Assembly: GCF_000424325.1 (NCBI RefSeq)
Contig: NZ_AUJR01000015.1
Location: forward strand, 1-64,000
Source of the DNA: [Clostridium] clostridioforme AGR2157
GTDB lineage: Bacteria; Bacillota; Clostridia; Lachnospirales; Lachnospiraceae
Direction of reading: 5' to 3'
Length of the DNA stretch: 64,000 nucleotides
Part shown: in pieces, positions 15,219 through 22,383 of the stretch
Layout of the letters: each line of letters starts with the position of its first letter
How positions within the stretch are numbered: position 1 is the stretch's first letter
The notes under the pieces: generated by a model
Database searches by the model: none
The model's input: the letters and a program-made list of their open reading frames with translations, nothing else
Told to the model about the DNA's origin: nothing
Position numbers and translations under genes: made by a program

Positions 15219-16007
15219 GTGACAATCAGTATGTTTCAATGTTTGCTAATCGGTCTGTGGACAGCCTTCTGTCTGGCAGGCATGTTGTTCGGAATTTACA
15301 CCAACCGGTGCCTGGTCATGGCAGCCGGCGTGGGACTTATTTTAGGGGACCTTCCCACTGGACTGGCCATGGGAGCTGTGGGTGAGCTGGCATTCATGGG
15401 ATTTGGCGTATCCCAGGGCGGTTCCGTACCGCCAAACCCCATGGGACCGGGAATTGTGGGAACCATCATAGCCATCACCATGAAGGATTCCGGTATTGAC
15501 GTGGGTTCTGCCCTGGCTCTTTCATTCCCCTTTGCAGTGGCTTTCCAGTTTGTGATTACAGCCACCTATACCTTTGCCACAATCCTTACAAGCTATGCGT
15601 ATAAGGCCCTGGATAAGAAGAATTTCCGCGGCTTCAGGATAGCTGCCAATGCAACAGTCTGCGTATTTGCGGTGGTTGGCTTCATTATCGGATTCGGCGG
15701 CGCCTTTAGCTCCGAGGGGCTCCAGAAGGTGATTTCTCTGATTCCCGCATGGCTCAGCGCGGGTCTGGGCGTGGCAGGCAAGATGCTTCCAGCCATTGGT
15801 TTTGCCATGATTCTCAATGTAATGGCAAAGAAGGAACTGATTCCATTTGTACTGTTTGGCTATATCGCCATTGCCTACCTGAACCTTCCTGTTATGGGAG
15901 TGGCTGTAATCGGTACGGCCATTGCGCTGCTTGTATTTTTCCATGCCGGCAAAGGAAACGGCGAATCTGTAGAAGAAGTGGAGGTTGAATTTGAAGATGG
16001 CATTTAA
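15219..16007 (+). CDS. PTS mannose-family EIIC permease component
   Basis: 262 residues with about seven hydrophobic segments. The family signature VMAAGVGLILGDLPTGLAMGAVGELAFMGFG, then GSVPPNPMGPGIVGT, is present. It forms the sugar-conducting core with EIID in the membrane. It starts with GTG at 15219 after GAGGAGGG. The acidic C-terminus overlaps the start of EIID by 11 bases, so the two are translationally coupled. Substrate is inferred from the operon: an unsaturated uronic-acid disaccharide. Confidence 0.93.
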   Translation: MTISMFQCLLIGLWTAFCLAGMLFGIYTNRCLVMAAGVGLILGDLPTGLAMGAVGELAFMGFGVSQGGSVPPNPMGPGIVGTIIAITMKDSGIDVGSALALSFPFAVAFQFVITATYTFATILTSYAYKALDKKNFRGFRIAANATVCVFAVVGFIIGFGGAFSSEGLQKVISLIPAWLSAGLGVAGKMLPAIGFAMILNVMAKKELIPFVLFGYIAIAYLNLPVMGVAVIGTAIALLVFFHAGKGNGESVEEVEVEFEDGI

Positions 16008-16806
16008 TCAGCTGGAGAAAAAAGATTATATGAAGACATCCCTGCGGGCCTATTTCCTGCAGAATGGATTTAACTATGGCAATTACCAGGGCCTTGGCTA
16101 TGCAAATGTACTTTATCCTGCCCTTCGCAAGATGTACAAGGACGACGATGACAAACTTCAGGAAGCATTGAAGGAGAATATAGAGTTTTTTAATACCAAT
16201 ATTCATTTTCTTCCGTTTATCACCAGCCTTCATCTGGTCATGCTGGAGAATAAGACTCCTTCCAATGAAATCCGCAACATCAAAATGGCTCTCATGGGAC
16301 CTTTGGCCGGAATCGGTGATTCTCTTGCCCAGTTCTGCCTGGCGCCGCTGTTTGCAACCATTGGCGCATCCCTGGCCCAGGACGGCCTGATTATGGGACC
16401 CATCCTGTTCTTTGTGGCCATGAACGTGATTCTTCTGGCCATGAAGCTTCTGACCGGCATGTGGGGCCACAAGCTGGGTACCAACATCATTGCCACCCTC
16501 AGCACGAAGATGGAACAGATATCCAATATCGCCAGCATGATAGGCGTGACTGTCATCTCCGGACTTGCCGTAAATTTTGTGAAGATTTCCACACCGATTC
16601 AATACGTTGCCAATATGCCGGGAGACCAGCAGAAGGTGGTGGCCATCCAGGAGATGATAGACGCCATCGCCCCCAGGCTCCTTCCTGCATTGTTCACAGG
16701 ACTTATTTTCTACCTTATAAAGGTGAAAAAGTGGACCACCTATAAGCTGGTCATCCTTACCATTATCCTGGGCGTGGTGCTTTCTGTCCTGCATCTGATT
16801 GCCTAG
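15997..16806 (+). CDS. PTS mannose-family EIID component
   Basis: 269 residues. The N-terminal part is cytoplasmic (LQNGFNYGNYQGLGYANVLYPALRK), with IKMALMGPLAGIGDSLAQF in the middle and C-terminal membrane segments (about 115-160, 220-269). It partners EIIC. ATG 15997 is taken as the start; GGAGG sits 12 bases upstream inside the EIIC gene, and an in-frame TTG at 15985 is an alternative. Confidence 0.93.
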   Translation: MAFNQLEKKDYMKTSLRAYFLQNGFNYGNYQGLGYANVLYPALRKMYKDDDDKLQEALKENIEFFNTNIHFLPFITSLHLVMLENKTPSNEIRNIKMALMGPLAGIGDSLAQFCLAPLFATIGASLAQDGLIMGPILFFVAMNVILLAMKLLTGMWGHKLGTNIIATLSTKMEQISNIASMIGVTVISGLAVNFVKISTPIQYVANMPGDQQKVVAIQEMIDAIAPRLLPALFTGLIFYLIKVKKWTTYKLVILTIILGVVLSVLHLIA

Positions 16807-16815
16807 AAAAAAGCA

Positions 16816-16867
16816 GGGAGGTACCCTTTGACATGTATGCCTGAAGCATGCAGCAGGGGTGCCTCCC
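16816..16867 (+). terminator. Long stem-loop between PTS and lyase genes
   Basis: GGGAGGTACCCT (16816-16827) pairs with AGGGGTGCCTCCC (16855-16867), and an inner CATG/CATG pair extends it. The T run after it is weak, so it may be a partial terminator or a processing site that separates the PTS genes from the lyase gene. Confidence 0.45.
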
Positions 16868-16955
16868 TCTCTGGTTTTAAACTGTAAATGAGGACAGGGG
16901 ATGAAGCTGCCCCCTAAATGAAAGAAAGACTGAATGGGATAAAAAGGAGTTATCT

Positions 16956-19046
16956 ATGCATGATGGAAGATATGTACATGTAAGAGAAAGAGCAGAGGCC
17001 TACGCGGCCTGGTATGAGAAGGAACGGGTGTCCGCCCATATCACCGAAAACTGCCGGCAGGAGGCGGAACGAATTCTGGCGCAGGCAGACAGGCTGATGG
17101 CGCATACATTTTCATTTGAGGACAGATGGGATATGGAACCCTGCCGTGAACCATTTACCCTTAAGGAAATGATATGGGACAGAAGCCCTAACGGGGATCC
17201 GGAATGGATTTTCATGCTGAACCGTCACGAATACATGAACAAACTGCTTATTGCAGGCTGGCTTACCGGCGAAAGGAGATATGTGGAAAAGCTGAAATGG
17301 TTCCTGCTTCATTGGATTCAGGCAAACCCCATACTGCCTGAGGGAACCGTGACCACCCGGACCATTGACACGGGAATCCGGTGCATGAGCTGGCAGTATC
17401 TTCTGCTTCATCTTCTGGGAGAGGGTCTTATGGAGGAAAAGGAAGCAGGAGAAATCATGGAGAGCATGAAAGACCAGTTTGCCAGCCTGAGGAAGAGATA
17501 CATCGGAAAGTATACACTCAGCAACTGGGGCGTCCTTCAGACGGCATCCATATGCAGCGGATACCTGTGGTTTCCCGAATATTTACCTGCAGACGGAACA
17601 GAGGACTGGGCCTGGCAGGAACTGGAACGTCAGATTGGGCTCCAGGTACTGGATGACGGAGCCCACTGGGAGCAGTCTATGATGTATCATATGGAGGTAC
17701 TTCTGGCCTGCATGAAGCTGCTGGCTTCCTGCCGGGCCTGCAGCCGGATTGGAAGCAGGGCAGATAAGGCCGGCGCGGGAGGCGCAGGGGATGGATATGG
17801 CCGGAAGGAATTTTGGCGCAATATAGACTGGCTGGAGAAAGCCGTTGCCAGGATGAGCCATTACGTGCTTTTCGCCTCGGGACCGGATCATTTTCAGATA
17901 GCCCAATGTGACAGCGATGTTACCGATGTGAGGGATGTGATGGTGAAGGCGGCTGTCCTTACCGGTGACGGCAGGTACAGATATGCAGGATATGATACCG
18001 CGGACCTGGACAGTGCCTGGATGCTGGGCAGCGCCGGAATCATCGGGTACAGTGCCATGGCGGGCAGGAAACCGGAGAGCCTGTCCCTGGATGCAGCGGA
18101 TGCAGGGCATATTTTTTTTAGAAGCAGCTGGGAGGAGGACAGCCATTTTACCTACCTGAAATGCGGTCCCCTGGGCAGCGGGCACGGGCATGCGGATATG
18201 ACTCATGTATCGGTGCATTACAGAGGCTGTCCCATACTGGTGGACAGCGGCAGGTATTCCTACGTGGAGGAGGAAGCGCTGCGTCCGTTTCTCAAGAGCG
18301 CCCAGGCCCACAATGTATGCGTCATAGACGGCGAGTCCCATGGAAGGCCCAGGGGTTCATGGGGGTATGACAGCTTTGGACAGAGCTTTAAAAATTATTA
18401 CCGGGAACAGGGGCCGGTCCATTACGGGGAAATGGCTTATCACGGGTGTCTCATGTCCGGCGCACATTATCTGGTCATCCGCAAGGTGATGGCGGTGGAC
18501 CAGGGAATCTGGATGATTGTCAATGATATACGCTGCAATGGCAGCCATGAGGTGAAGGAGTATTATCATCTGGACAGTGCCGTACAGGGAACCCGCATGG
18601 GGACGGGGACGGACGGGACCGGGGACTGCTGGAGACTGTGTTTTGGCGGGGATGAGGCAATGAAGGTTATGGGCTCCCATCCCTTTGAGGCAGCGCCCTG
18701 TGTCATATCCAAACAGTATAACCAGAAAGAGAAAAGCACCTGTCTGGTCAAGAAAGCCGGTTTTACGGACCGTATCACAGACTGGACCTGTCTGATCGGA
18801 GAAGGAGCGGAGGCAAAAATCCCCCAGGTTTTCCAGTATGGAAGCAGCCGGCCGGAGCCGGAGGAACAGGTGACGGCAATGAGCTTTTTCATCTCGCCGG
18901 ATGAATCCTGGGATTTCCTGGTCTGGAATCAGGAAACATGGCAGGGCGGTAAAATTCACTATTGCAAAGGTGTGCCGGTTTACGCCAAGGCAGCAGCCAT
19001 TCACACCATAAATGGGATCACGACACTTTACCGATTGAGGATTTAA
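16956..19046 (+). CDS. Heparinase II/III-family polysaccharide (oligosaccharide) lyase
   Basis: 696 residues without a signal peptide, so cytoplasmic. The N-terminal alpha-helical toroid (about 1-350, with NRHEYMNKLLIAGWLTG and NNWG-like LSNWGVLQTASICSG) is followed by the beta-sandwich heparinase II/III domain (about 380-660, with GHGHADMTHVSVHYRGCPILVDSGRYSY). It would cleave uronic-acid-containing oligosaccharides by beta-elimination, feeding the GH88 hydrolase. The position after EIID and before a LacI regulator is that of the streptococcal hyaluronan locus lyase. A stretch at about 255-280 (SCRACSRIGSRADKAGAGGAGDGYG) looks like a low-complexity insertion. Confidence 0.9.
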   Translation: MHDGRYVHVRERAEAYAAWYEKERVSAHITENCRQEAERILAQADRLMAHTFSFEDRWDMEPCREPFTLKEMIWDRSPNGDPEWIFMLNRHEYMNKLLIAGWLTGERRYVEKLKWFLLHWIQANPILPEGTVTTRTIDTGIRCMSWQYLLLHLLGEGLMEEKEAGEIMESMKDQFASLRKRYIGKYTLSNWGVLQTASICSGYLWFPEYLPADGTEDWAWQELERQIGLQVLDDGAHWEQSMMYHMEVLLACMKLLASCRACSRIGSRADKAGAGGAGDGYGRKEFWRNIDWLEKAVARMSHYVLFASGPDHFQIAQCDSDVTDVRDVMVKAAVLTGDGRYRYAGYDTADLDSAWMLGSAGIIGYSAMAGRKPESLSLDAADAGHIFFRSSWEEDSHFTYLKCGPLGSGHGHADMTHVSVHYRGCPILVDSGRYSYVEEEALRPFLKSAQAHNVCVIDGESHGRPRGSWGYDSFGQSFKNYYREQGPVHYGEMAYHGCLMSGAHYLVIRKVMAVDQGIWMIVNDIRCNGSHEVKEYYHLDSAVQGTRMGTGTDGTGDCWRLCFGGDEAMKVMGSHPFEAAPCVISKQYNQKEKSTCLVKKAGFTDRITDWTCLIGEGAEAKIPQVFQYGSSRPEPEEQVTAMSFFISPDESWDFLVWNQETWQGGKIHYCKGVPVYAKAAAIHTINGITTLYRLRI

Positions 19047-19093
19047 TGGTATATTTATAAGAGCGATGCAGGATGAGGCGGGTGGAGGTCAGA

Positions 19094-20098
19094 ATGAAGA
19101 AGTTGACAATTAATGAGATTGCTGAACGGGCGGGTGTTTCAAAAACAACGGTGTCCTTCTATCTCAATGGCAAGATTAATAAGATGTCTGAGGAGACCAA
19201 ACAGAGAATACAGCATATCATTGATGAGACCGGATATGAGCCAAGTGCTGCAGCCAGGGCCATGAAGGCCAAGAGCAGCGGCGTGGTGGGGGTCATTCTG
19301 GCGGACACGTCGGAGGGATACTGCTCCAGGGCTCTCAAAGGAATTGAGGAGGCTGCCAGCGCCCTGGAGTACCAGATTGTGGTCGGAAACAGCGGTCTCG
19401 CTTTCCAGCACGAGAAGGATTATGTGGAACGCATGCTCAGACTGGGGGTTGACGGTTTTATTGTCCAGTCCACCTATCGTTTCGGCATGCTGGCCTCAGA
19501 CCTGGAAAAAAAGAAAAAACCCATCGTATATCTGGATGCCAAGCCCTATGATTTCAAGGGACGGTATGTGAAAAGCAACAATTATGACTGTGTGTACCAG
19601 GTGATTTCGGAATGCATCAAGAAGGGATATGAGAACTTCCTCATGATTTCCGACGGTGATTCCAATATCAGCGCAGGTTTTGAGAATACCCAGGGATATA
19701 AGGATGCCATACAGGACGCCTGGAAGGAGGGCGCCACCCAGTACCTCCAGGAGGGCGTGAAGTCCGATCGGGTGTATGAAATGCTGAAGGACCAGATAAA
19801 CCTGGAAAAAAGGACGCTGATTTATGTTGCCAGTCCGGGACTTTTGCAGGTGGTGTACCAGGCGATTCGCAGGTATCCGGATTATATGAAGCTGTTTCCG
19901 GACACCCTGGGCCTTATCGGTTTTGACGCAGAGGGATGGACCAGGATGACTACCCCAGCCATATCTGCCATCATCACGCCTGCTTATCAGGAAGGGGTCA
20001 GGGCCATGGAAGAGCTGGCTGACATCCTGGATGGGAAGAAGACAGATGGGGAAGTGGTGTTTAAGAATATAGTCAAGTGGAGGGAAACCACCCTTTGA
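19094..20098 (+). CDS. LacI-family repressor of the glycosaminoglycan operon
   Basis: 334 residues. The N-terminal helix-turn-helix (TINEIAERAGVSKTTVSFYLNG) and hinge helix (PSAAARAMKAK) are followed by a periplasmic-binding-protein-like effector domain. The start at 19094 follows GGAGG by 5 bases; an earlier frame from 19073 has no site. It ends the operon, as RegR does in streptococci. The probable operator is the palindrome at 12747-12766 over the operon's start site. The inducer is likely an unsaturated disaccharide or its breakdown product (inference). Confidence 0.92.
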   Translation: MKKLTINEIAERAGVSKTTVSFYLNGKINKMSEETKQRIQHIIDETGYEPSAAARAMKAKSSGVVGVILADTSEGYCSRALKGIEEAASALEYQIVVGNSGLAFQHEKDYVERMLRLGVDGFIVQSTYRFGMLASDLEKKKKPIVYLDAKPYDFKGRYVKSNNYDCVYQVISECIKKGYENFLMISDGDSNISAGFENTQGYKDAIQDAWKEGATQYLQEGVKSDRVYEMLKDQINLEKRTLIYVASPGLLQVVYQAIRRYPDYMKLFPDTLGLIGFDAEGWTRMTTPAISAIITPAYQEGVRAMEELADILDGKKTDGEVVFKNIVKWRETTL

Positions 20099-20167
20099 CA
20101 TTTTAACTTAATATGAGTCTGCGGAATGACGATGTCCGTATTTTGGGACATCTGATTTTCTGATATG

Positions 20168-20207
20168 GGAGCCAATATAAGGAAACTTATTTTGGCTCCT
20201 GTTTTTT
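20168..20207 (+). terminator. Terminator of the glycosaminoglycan operon
   Basis: GGAGCCAA-ATAAG stem pairs with CTTAT-TTGGCTCC, followed by TGTTTTTT. Confidence 0.85.
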
Positions 20208-20487
20208 GGGAAAATATTTTATTTTGCGGCGCCCCCCTTCATTGCGCGGCAGCAGGAATCATGATATGATTTAACACACAAATAAAGACCTGAATGAGAA
20301 AGGCAGTATTACACAGAGCTATTTTGAAAAAGACATGCTTGTGAATGGGCATCTGGAACTGTTTGGGGTTCTGGATGCCTGTTTATTTTATCTATAAAAC
20401 ACGATTGTTACGGCAGAATAATCCATGATGGAATGGGAATTCTACCAGATGAGGAACAGACTGAAGGCAGTTCAAGGAGGAAAGGAT
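20208..20487 (+). promoter_or_regulatory. Promoter and leader of the tyrosine recombinase gene
   Basis: A promoter TTGCGC (20242-20247), 17-bp spacer, TATGAT (20265-20270) lies upstream. The 217-base leader carries a frame without a start (about 20295-20397, TQSYFEKDMLVNGHLELFG..) that looks coding-like but matches nothing I recognise, and may be a gene remnant. Confidence 0.55.
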
Positions 20488-21360
20488 ATGGGTAAGAAAG
20501 TTATCTCAGACAGCATGATGAAGGATTATTGCAGCGTGATGCATGAAAATGAAATGAGCATCGGAACCATTAAAAAATATTACTATTATCTGAATCTTTT
20601 CAGGGAATATGTGAATGGAAGGCAGGTGAGCAAGGAAAGCGTAATATTATGGAAGGAAGAACTAAAGGAACGTTTTTCCCCTGTTACGGCCAACAGCGCC
20701 CTTGCGGCCCTGAACGGTTTTTTGCGGTGGGCTGGCTGGGAGGACTGCACCGTCCGGTTCATAAAGGTAAAGCAGAGGGTATTCTGCTCCAGGCAGAGGG
20801 AGCTTTCCCGGGAGGAATATAAACGGCTTGTGAATGTTGCCCGCAGTGAAGGGAATGAGAGGCTGTCCCTTCTGCTTCAGACCGTATGTTCCACCGGAAT
20901 CCGAATATCGGAGCTCAATTACATCACAGTGAACGCGGTGGATAAGCAGATTGCAGAGGTGGACTGCAAAGGAAAGGTAAGGACCGTATTCCTGACCGAT
21001 GGATTGTGCAGGCTCCTTAAGGCGTACGCAAGAAAAATGAATATTGTATCCGGCATGATATTCGTCACGCGAAACGGCAAGCCCCTGGACCGAAGCAATA
21101 TCTGGCGCGAGATGAAACGAATCAGCCATAAAGCCGGGGTCAATCCGGATAAGGTATTTCCCCATAATCTCAGGCATTTATTTGCAAGGGTATATTACAG
21201 CCAGGAGAAGGATCTGGTAAGGCTGGCGGATATACTGGGACACAGCAGTGTTAATACCACAAGGATTTATACAATGGAAAGCGGAGAGAATCATCTCAGA
21301 CAGTTGGAGAAAATGGACCTGTTGATAGACAGATACAACAGAATCCCTCTTTTGTTGTAA
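20488..21360 (+). CDS. Tyrosine recombinase, probable DNA invertase of the adjacent switch
   Basis: 290 residues. The N-terminal SAM-like core-binding domain (about 10-95) is followed by a catalytic domain with the full set of tyrosine recombinase residues: R139 (GIRISEL), K161/K163 (CKGK), H226-x-x-R229 (HNLRH), H252 (LGHSS) and nucleophile Y261 (RIYTM). The size is close to XerC/XerD and to invertases such as RecV. The last nine codons and the stop codon lie inside the left 27-bp inverted repeat of the invertible segment, so the gene end is kept in both orientations. AAGGAGG lies upstream of ATG 20488. It almost certainly acts on the repeats beside it, though this is inference from position. 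Confidence 0.92.
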   Translation: MGKKVISDSMMKDYCSVMHENEMSIGTIKKYYYYLNLFREYVNGRQVSKESVILWKEELKERFSPVTANSALAALNGFLRWAGWEDCTVRFIKVKQRVFCSRQRELSREEYKRLVNVARSEGNERLSLLLQTVCSTGIRISELNYITVNAVDKQIAEVDCKGKVRTVFLTDGLCRLLKAYARKMNIVSGMIFVTRNGKPLDRSNIWREMKRISHKAGVNPDKVFPHNLRHLFARVYYSQEKDLVRLADILGHSSVNTTRIYTMESGENHLRQLEKMDLLIDRYNRIPLLL

Positions 21361-21431
21361 ACAAAATGTCCAGACTGTTCCTCATTTCCCTGAAAGGAAG
21401 CGTATACATAAATAAAGAACCATTAAACTCC

Positions 21432-21479
21432 ACAAAAACCAGGCCGGTTAAATATGACTTTAACCAGCCTGGTTTTTGT
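21432..21479. terminator. Bidirectional terminator inside the invertible segment
   Basis: A very long stem: ACAAAAACCAGGC and GGTTAAA pair with TTTAACC and GCCTGGTTTTTGT, with A runs on one side and T runs on the other. It ends recombinase transcription and insulates the promoter. Confidence 0.9.
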
Positions 21480-21518
21480 ACAATAAAACCCTAAAAAAAT
21501 GCGGCTTTTCACTTTTAT

Positions 21519-21548
21519 GTGGCATACACAAAAAATATGTAGTATAAT
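21519..21548 (+). promoter_or_regulatory. Invertible promoter, in the ON orientation
   Basis: A perfect -10 TATAAT (21543-21548), an 18-bp spacer and a weak -35 GTGGCA (21519-21524). Start would be about 21555, inside the switch, so the transcript crosses the right repeat. Confidence 0.7.
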
Positions 21549-21638
21549 AAATCAAAACATATTTCTGTTTATTACAACAAAAGAGGGATTCTGTTGTAAA
21601 TAGCGGATGAAAGACAATAAATGGAAGAGGAGTAAGAA

Positions 21639-22142
21639 ATGGGCGGCAGCATACAGGATGAAGAAGCCATAAGGCGGATTGAAGAAATGGTGGTATCTGA
21701 CAGGGCAAGCACGATGATGGTATGTATCCATGGAGCGAAGGAGGGAGAGCCATACGGAGAAATATATAGTTGTTATCTCAAGGAGCCTGTACAATTTAAC
21801 GGAGCCGGAGATATGGCGCTGAAACTGTATGAGATATGCGACTGGGTAGGAGCCCCTCAGTCTACCACGGACCCCAGATTCTTAAATACAGAGATGGAAA
21901 AGCAGTACCGTGAGGCCAGCTCCCATCATCCCCAGGTGAGCAGGGATAACCTGGTCTACAGCATAGACCAGATTCCGTTTCAGCACGCCATCCAGGCCAG
22001 GCATGTATTGGTGGTTTACGTGAAATACAGACAGAATTCCAGTATTCAGGGAAGCGTGCGGGGGAAAGTCACGAAGGGAGAAATCGTTAATTTCCGGAGT
22101 GCGCTGGAATTAATGCGGATGATACGGATGATACGGATATAA
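21639..22142 (+). CDS. Protein of unknown function under the invertible promoter
   Basis: 167 residues, no signal peptide and no membrane segment. I do not recognise a named family. Visible features are DRASTMMVCIHGAKEGEPYGEIYSCYL, then FNGAGDMALKLYEICDWVGAPQSTTDPRFL and a C-terminal basic part with GKVTKGEIVNFRSALELMRMI. The two halves look like small beta-plus-helix units, and the C-terminus ends in a short repeat (RMIRMIRI) coded by 9-bp tandem repeats. GAGGAG lies 6 bases before the ATG. It is the first gene downstream of the switch, so it is the best candidate for ON/OFF control. No terminator is seen before the AAA+ gene, so readthrough may link them. Confidence 0.75.
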   Translation: MGGSIQDEEAIRRIEEMVVSDRASTMMVCIHGAKEGEPYGEIYSCYLKEPVQFNGAGDMALKLYEICDWVGAPQSTTDPRFLNTEMEKQYREASSHHPQVSRDNLVYSIDQIPFQHAIQARHVLVVYVKYRQNSSIQGSVRGKVTKGEIVNFRSALELMRMIRMIRI

Positions 22143-22241
22143 AACCATGCTTTCATGACGCAGGATTTAAAGAGCGGGAGATTGGAAGGAGTGGGATAGA
22201 AAGAAGCAAGATGGGGACAGAGGAAAGGCCGCAATCACCTA

Positions 22242-22296
22242 TTGACATAAAAAAAGGATTTACATATAATAAGGCTGGAAAAACGTGCTTTTCCAG
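22242..22296 (+). promoter_or_regulatory. Consensus promoter with a stem-loop at the transcript start (AAA+ gene)
   Basis: TTGACA (22242-22247), 17-bp spacer, TATAAT (22265-22270). It is followed at once by a perfect 8-bp hairpin CTGGAAAA/TTTTCCAG (22275-22296) that would form the 5' end of the mRNA or serve as an operator. Confidence 0.8.
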
Positions 22297-22383
22297 TGGA
22301 CATACACGTAATTTAGCCACAAGGAGAGAGTATATGGCACAGAGGTGTTATGACTCTCTCTTTCAATATCAGGGAGGATTATC

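Larger units (their letters stand above)
21334..21598. repeat. Invertible promoter segment flanked by perfect 27-bp inverted repeats
   Basis: The left repeat is 21334-21360 and the right repeat 21572-21598, exact reverse complements over 27 bp with mismatches just outside. Each repeat has its own inner dyad (TTACAACA, 12-bp spacer, TGTTGTAA in the right copy), which is the layout of Xer-like core sites. The 211-bp interior carries a bidirectional terminator (21432-21479) and a promoter near the right repeat that points right. As read here the switch is ON for the gene at 21639. After inversion the promoter would point into the 3' end of the recombinase gene, and the terminator would face the gene at 21639. 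Confidence 0.88.

Noticed and set aside
20425-21360. Integrase of the ICE on the left
   Set aside because: The gene lies about 8 kb beyond the ICE edge, past an unrelated sugar operon, and next to perfect inverted repeats, so it fits a local invertase better.
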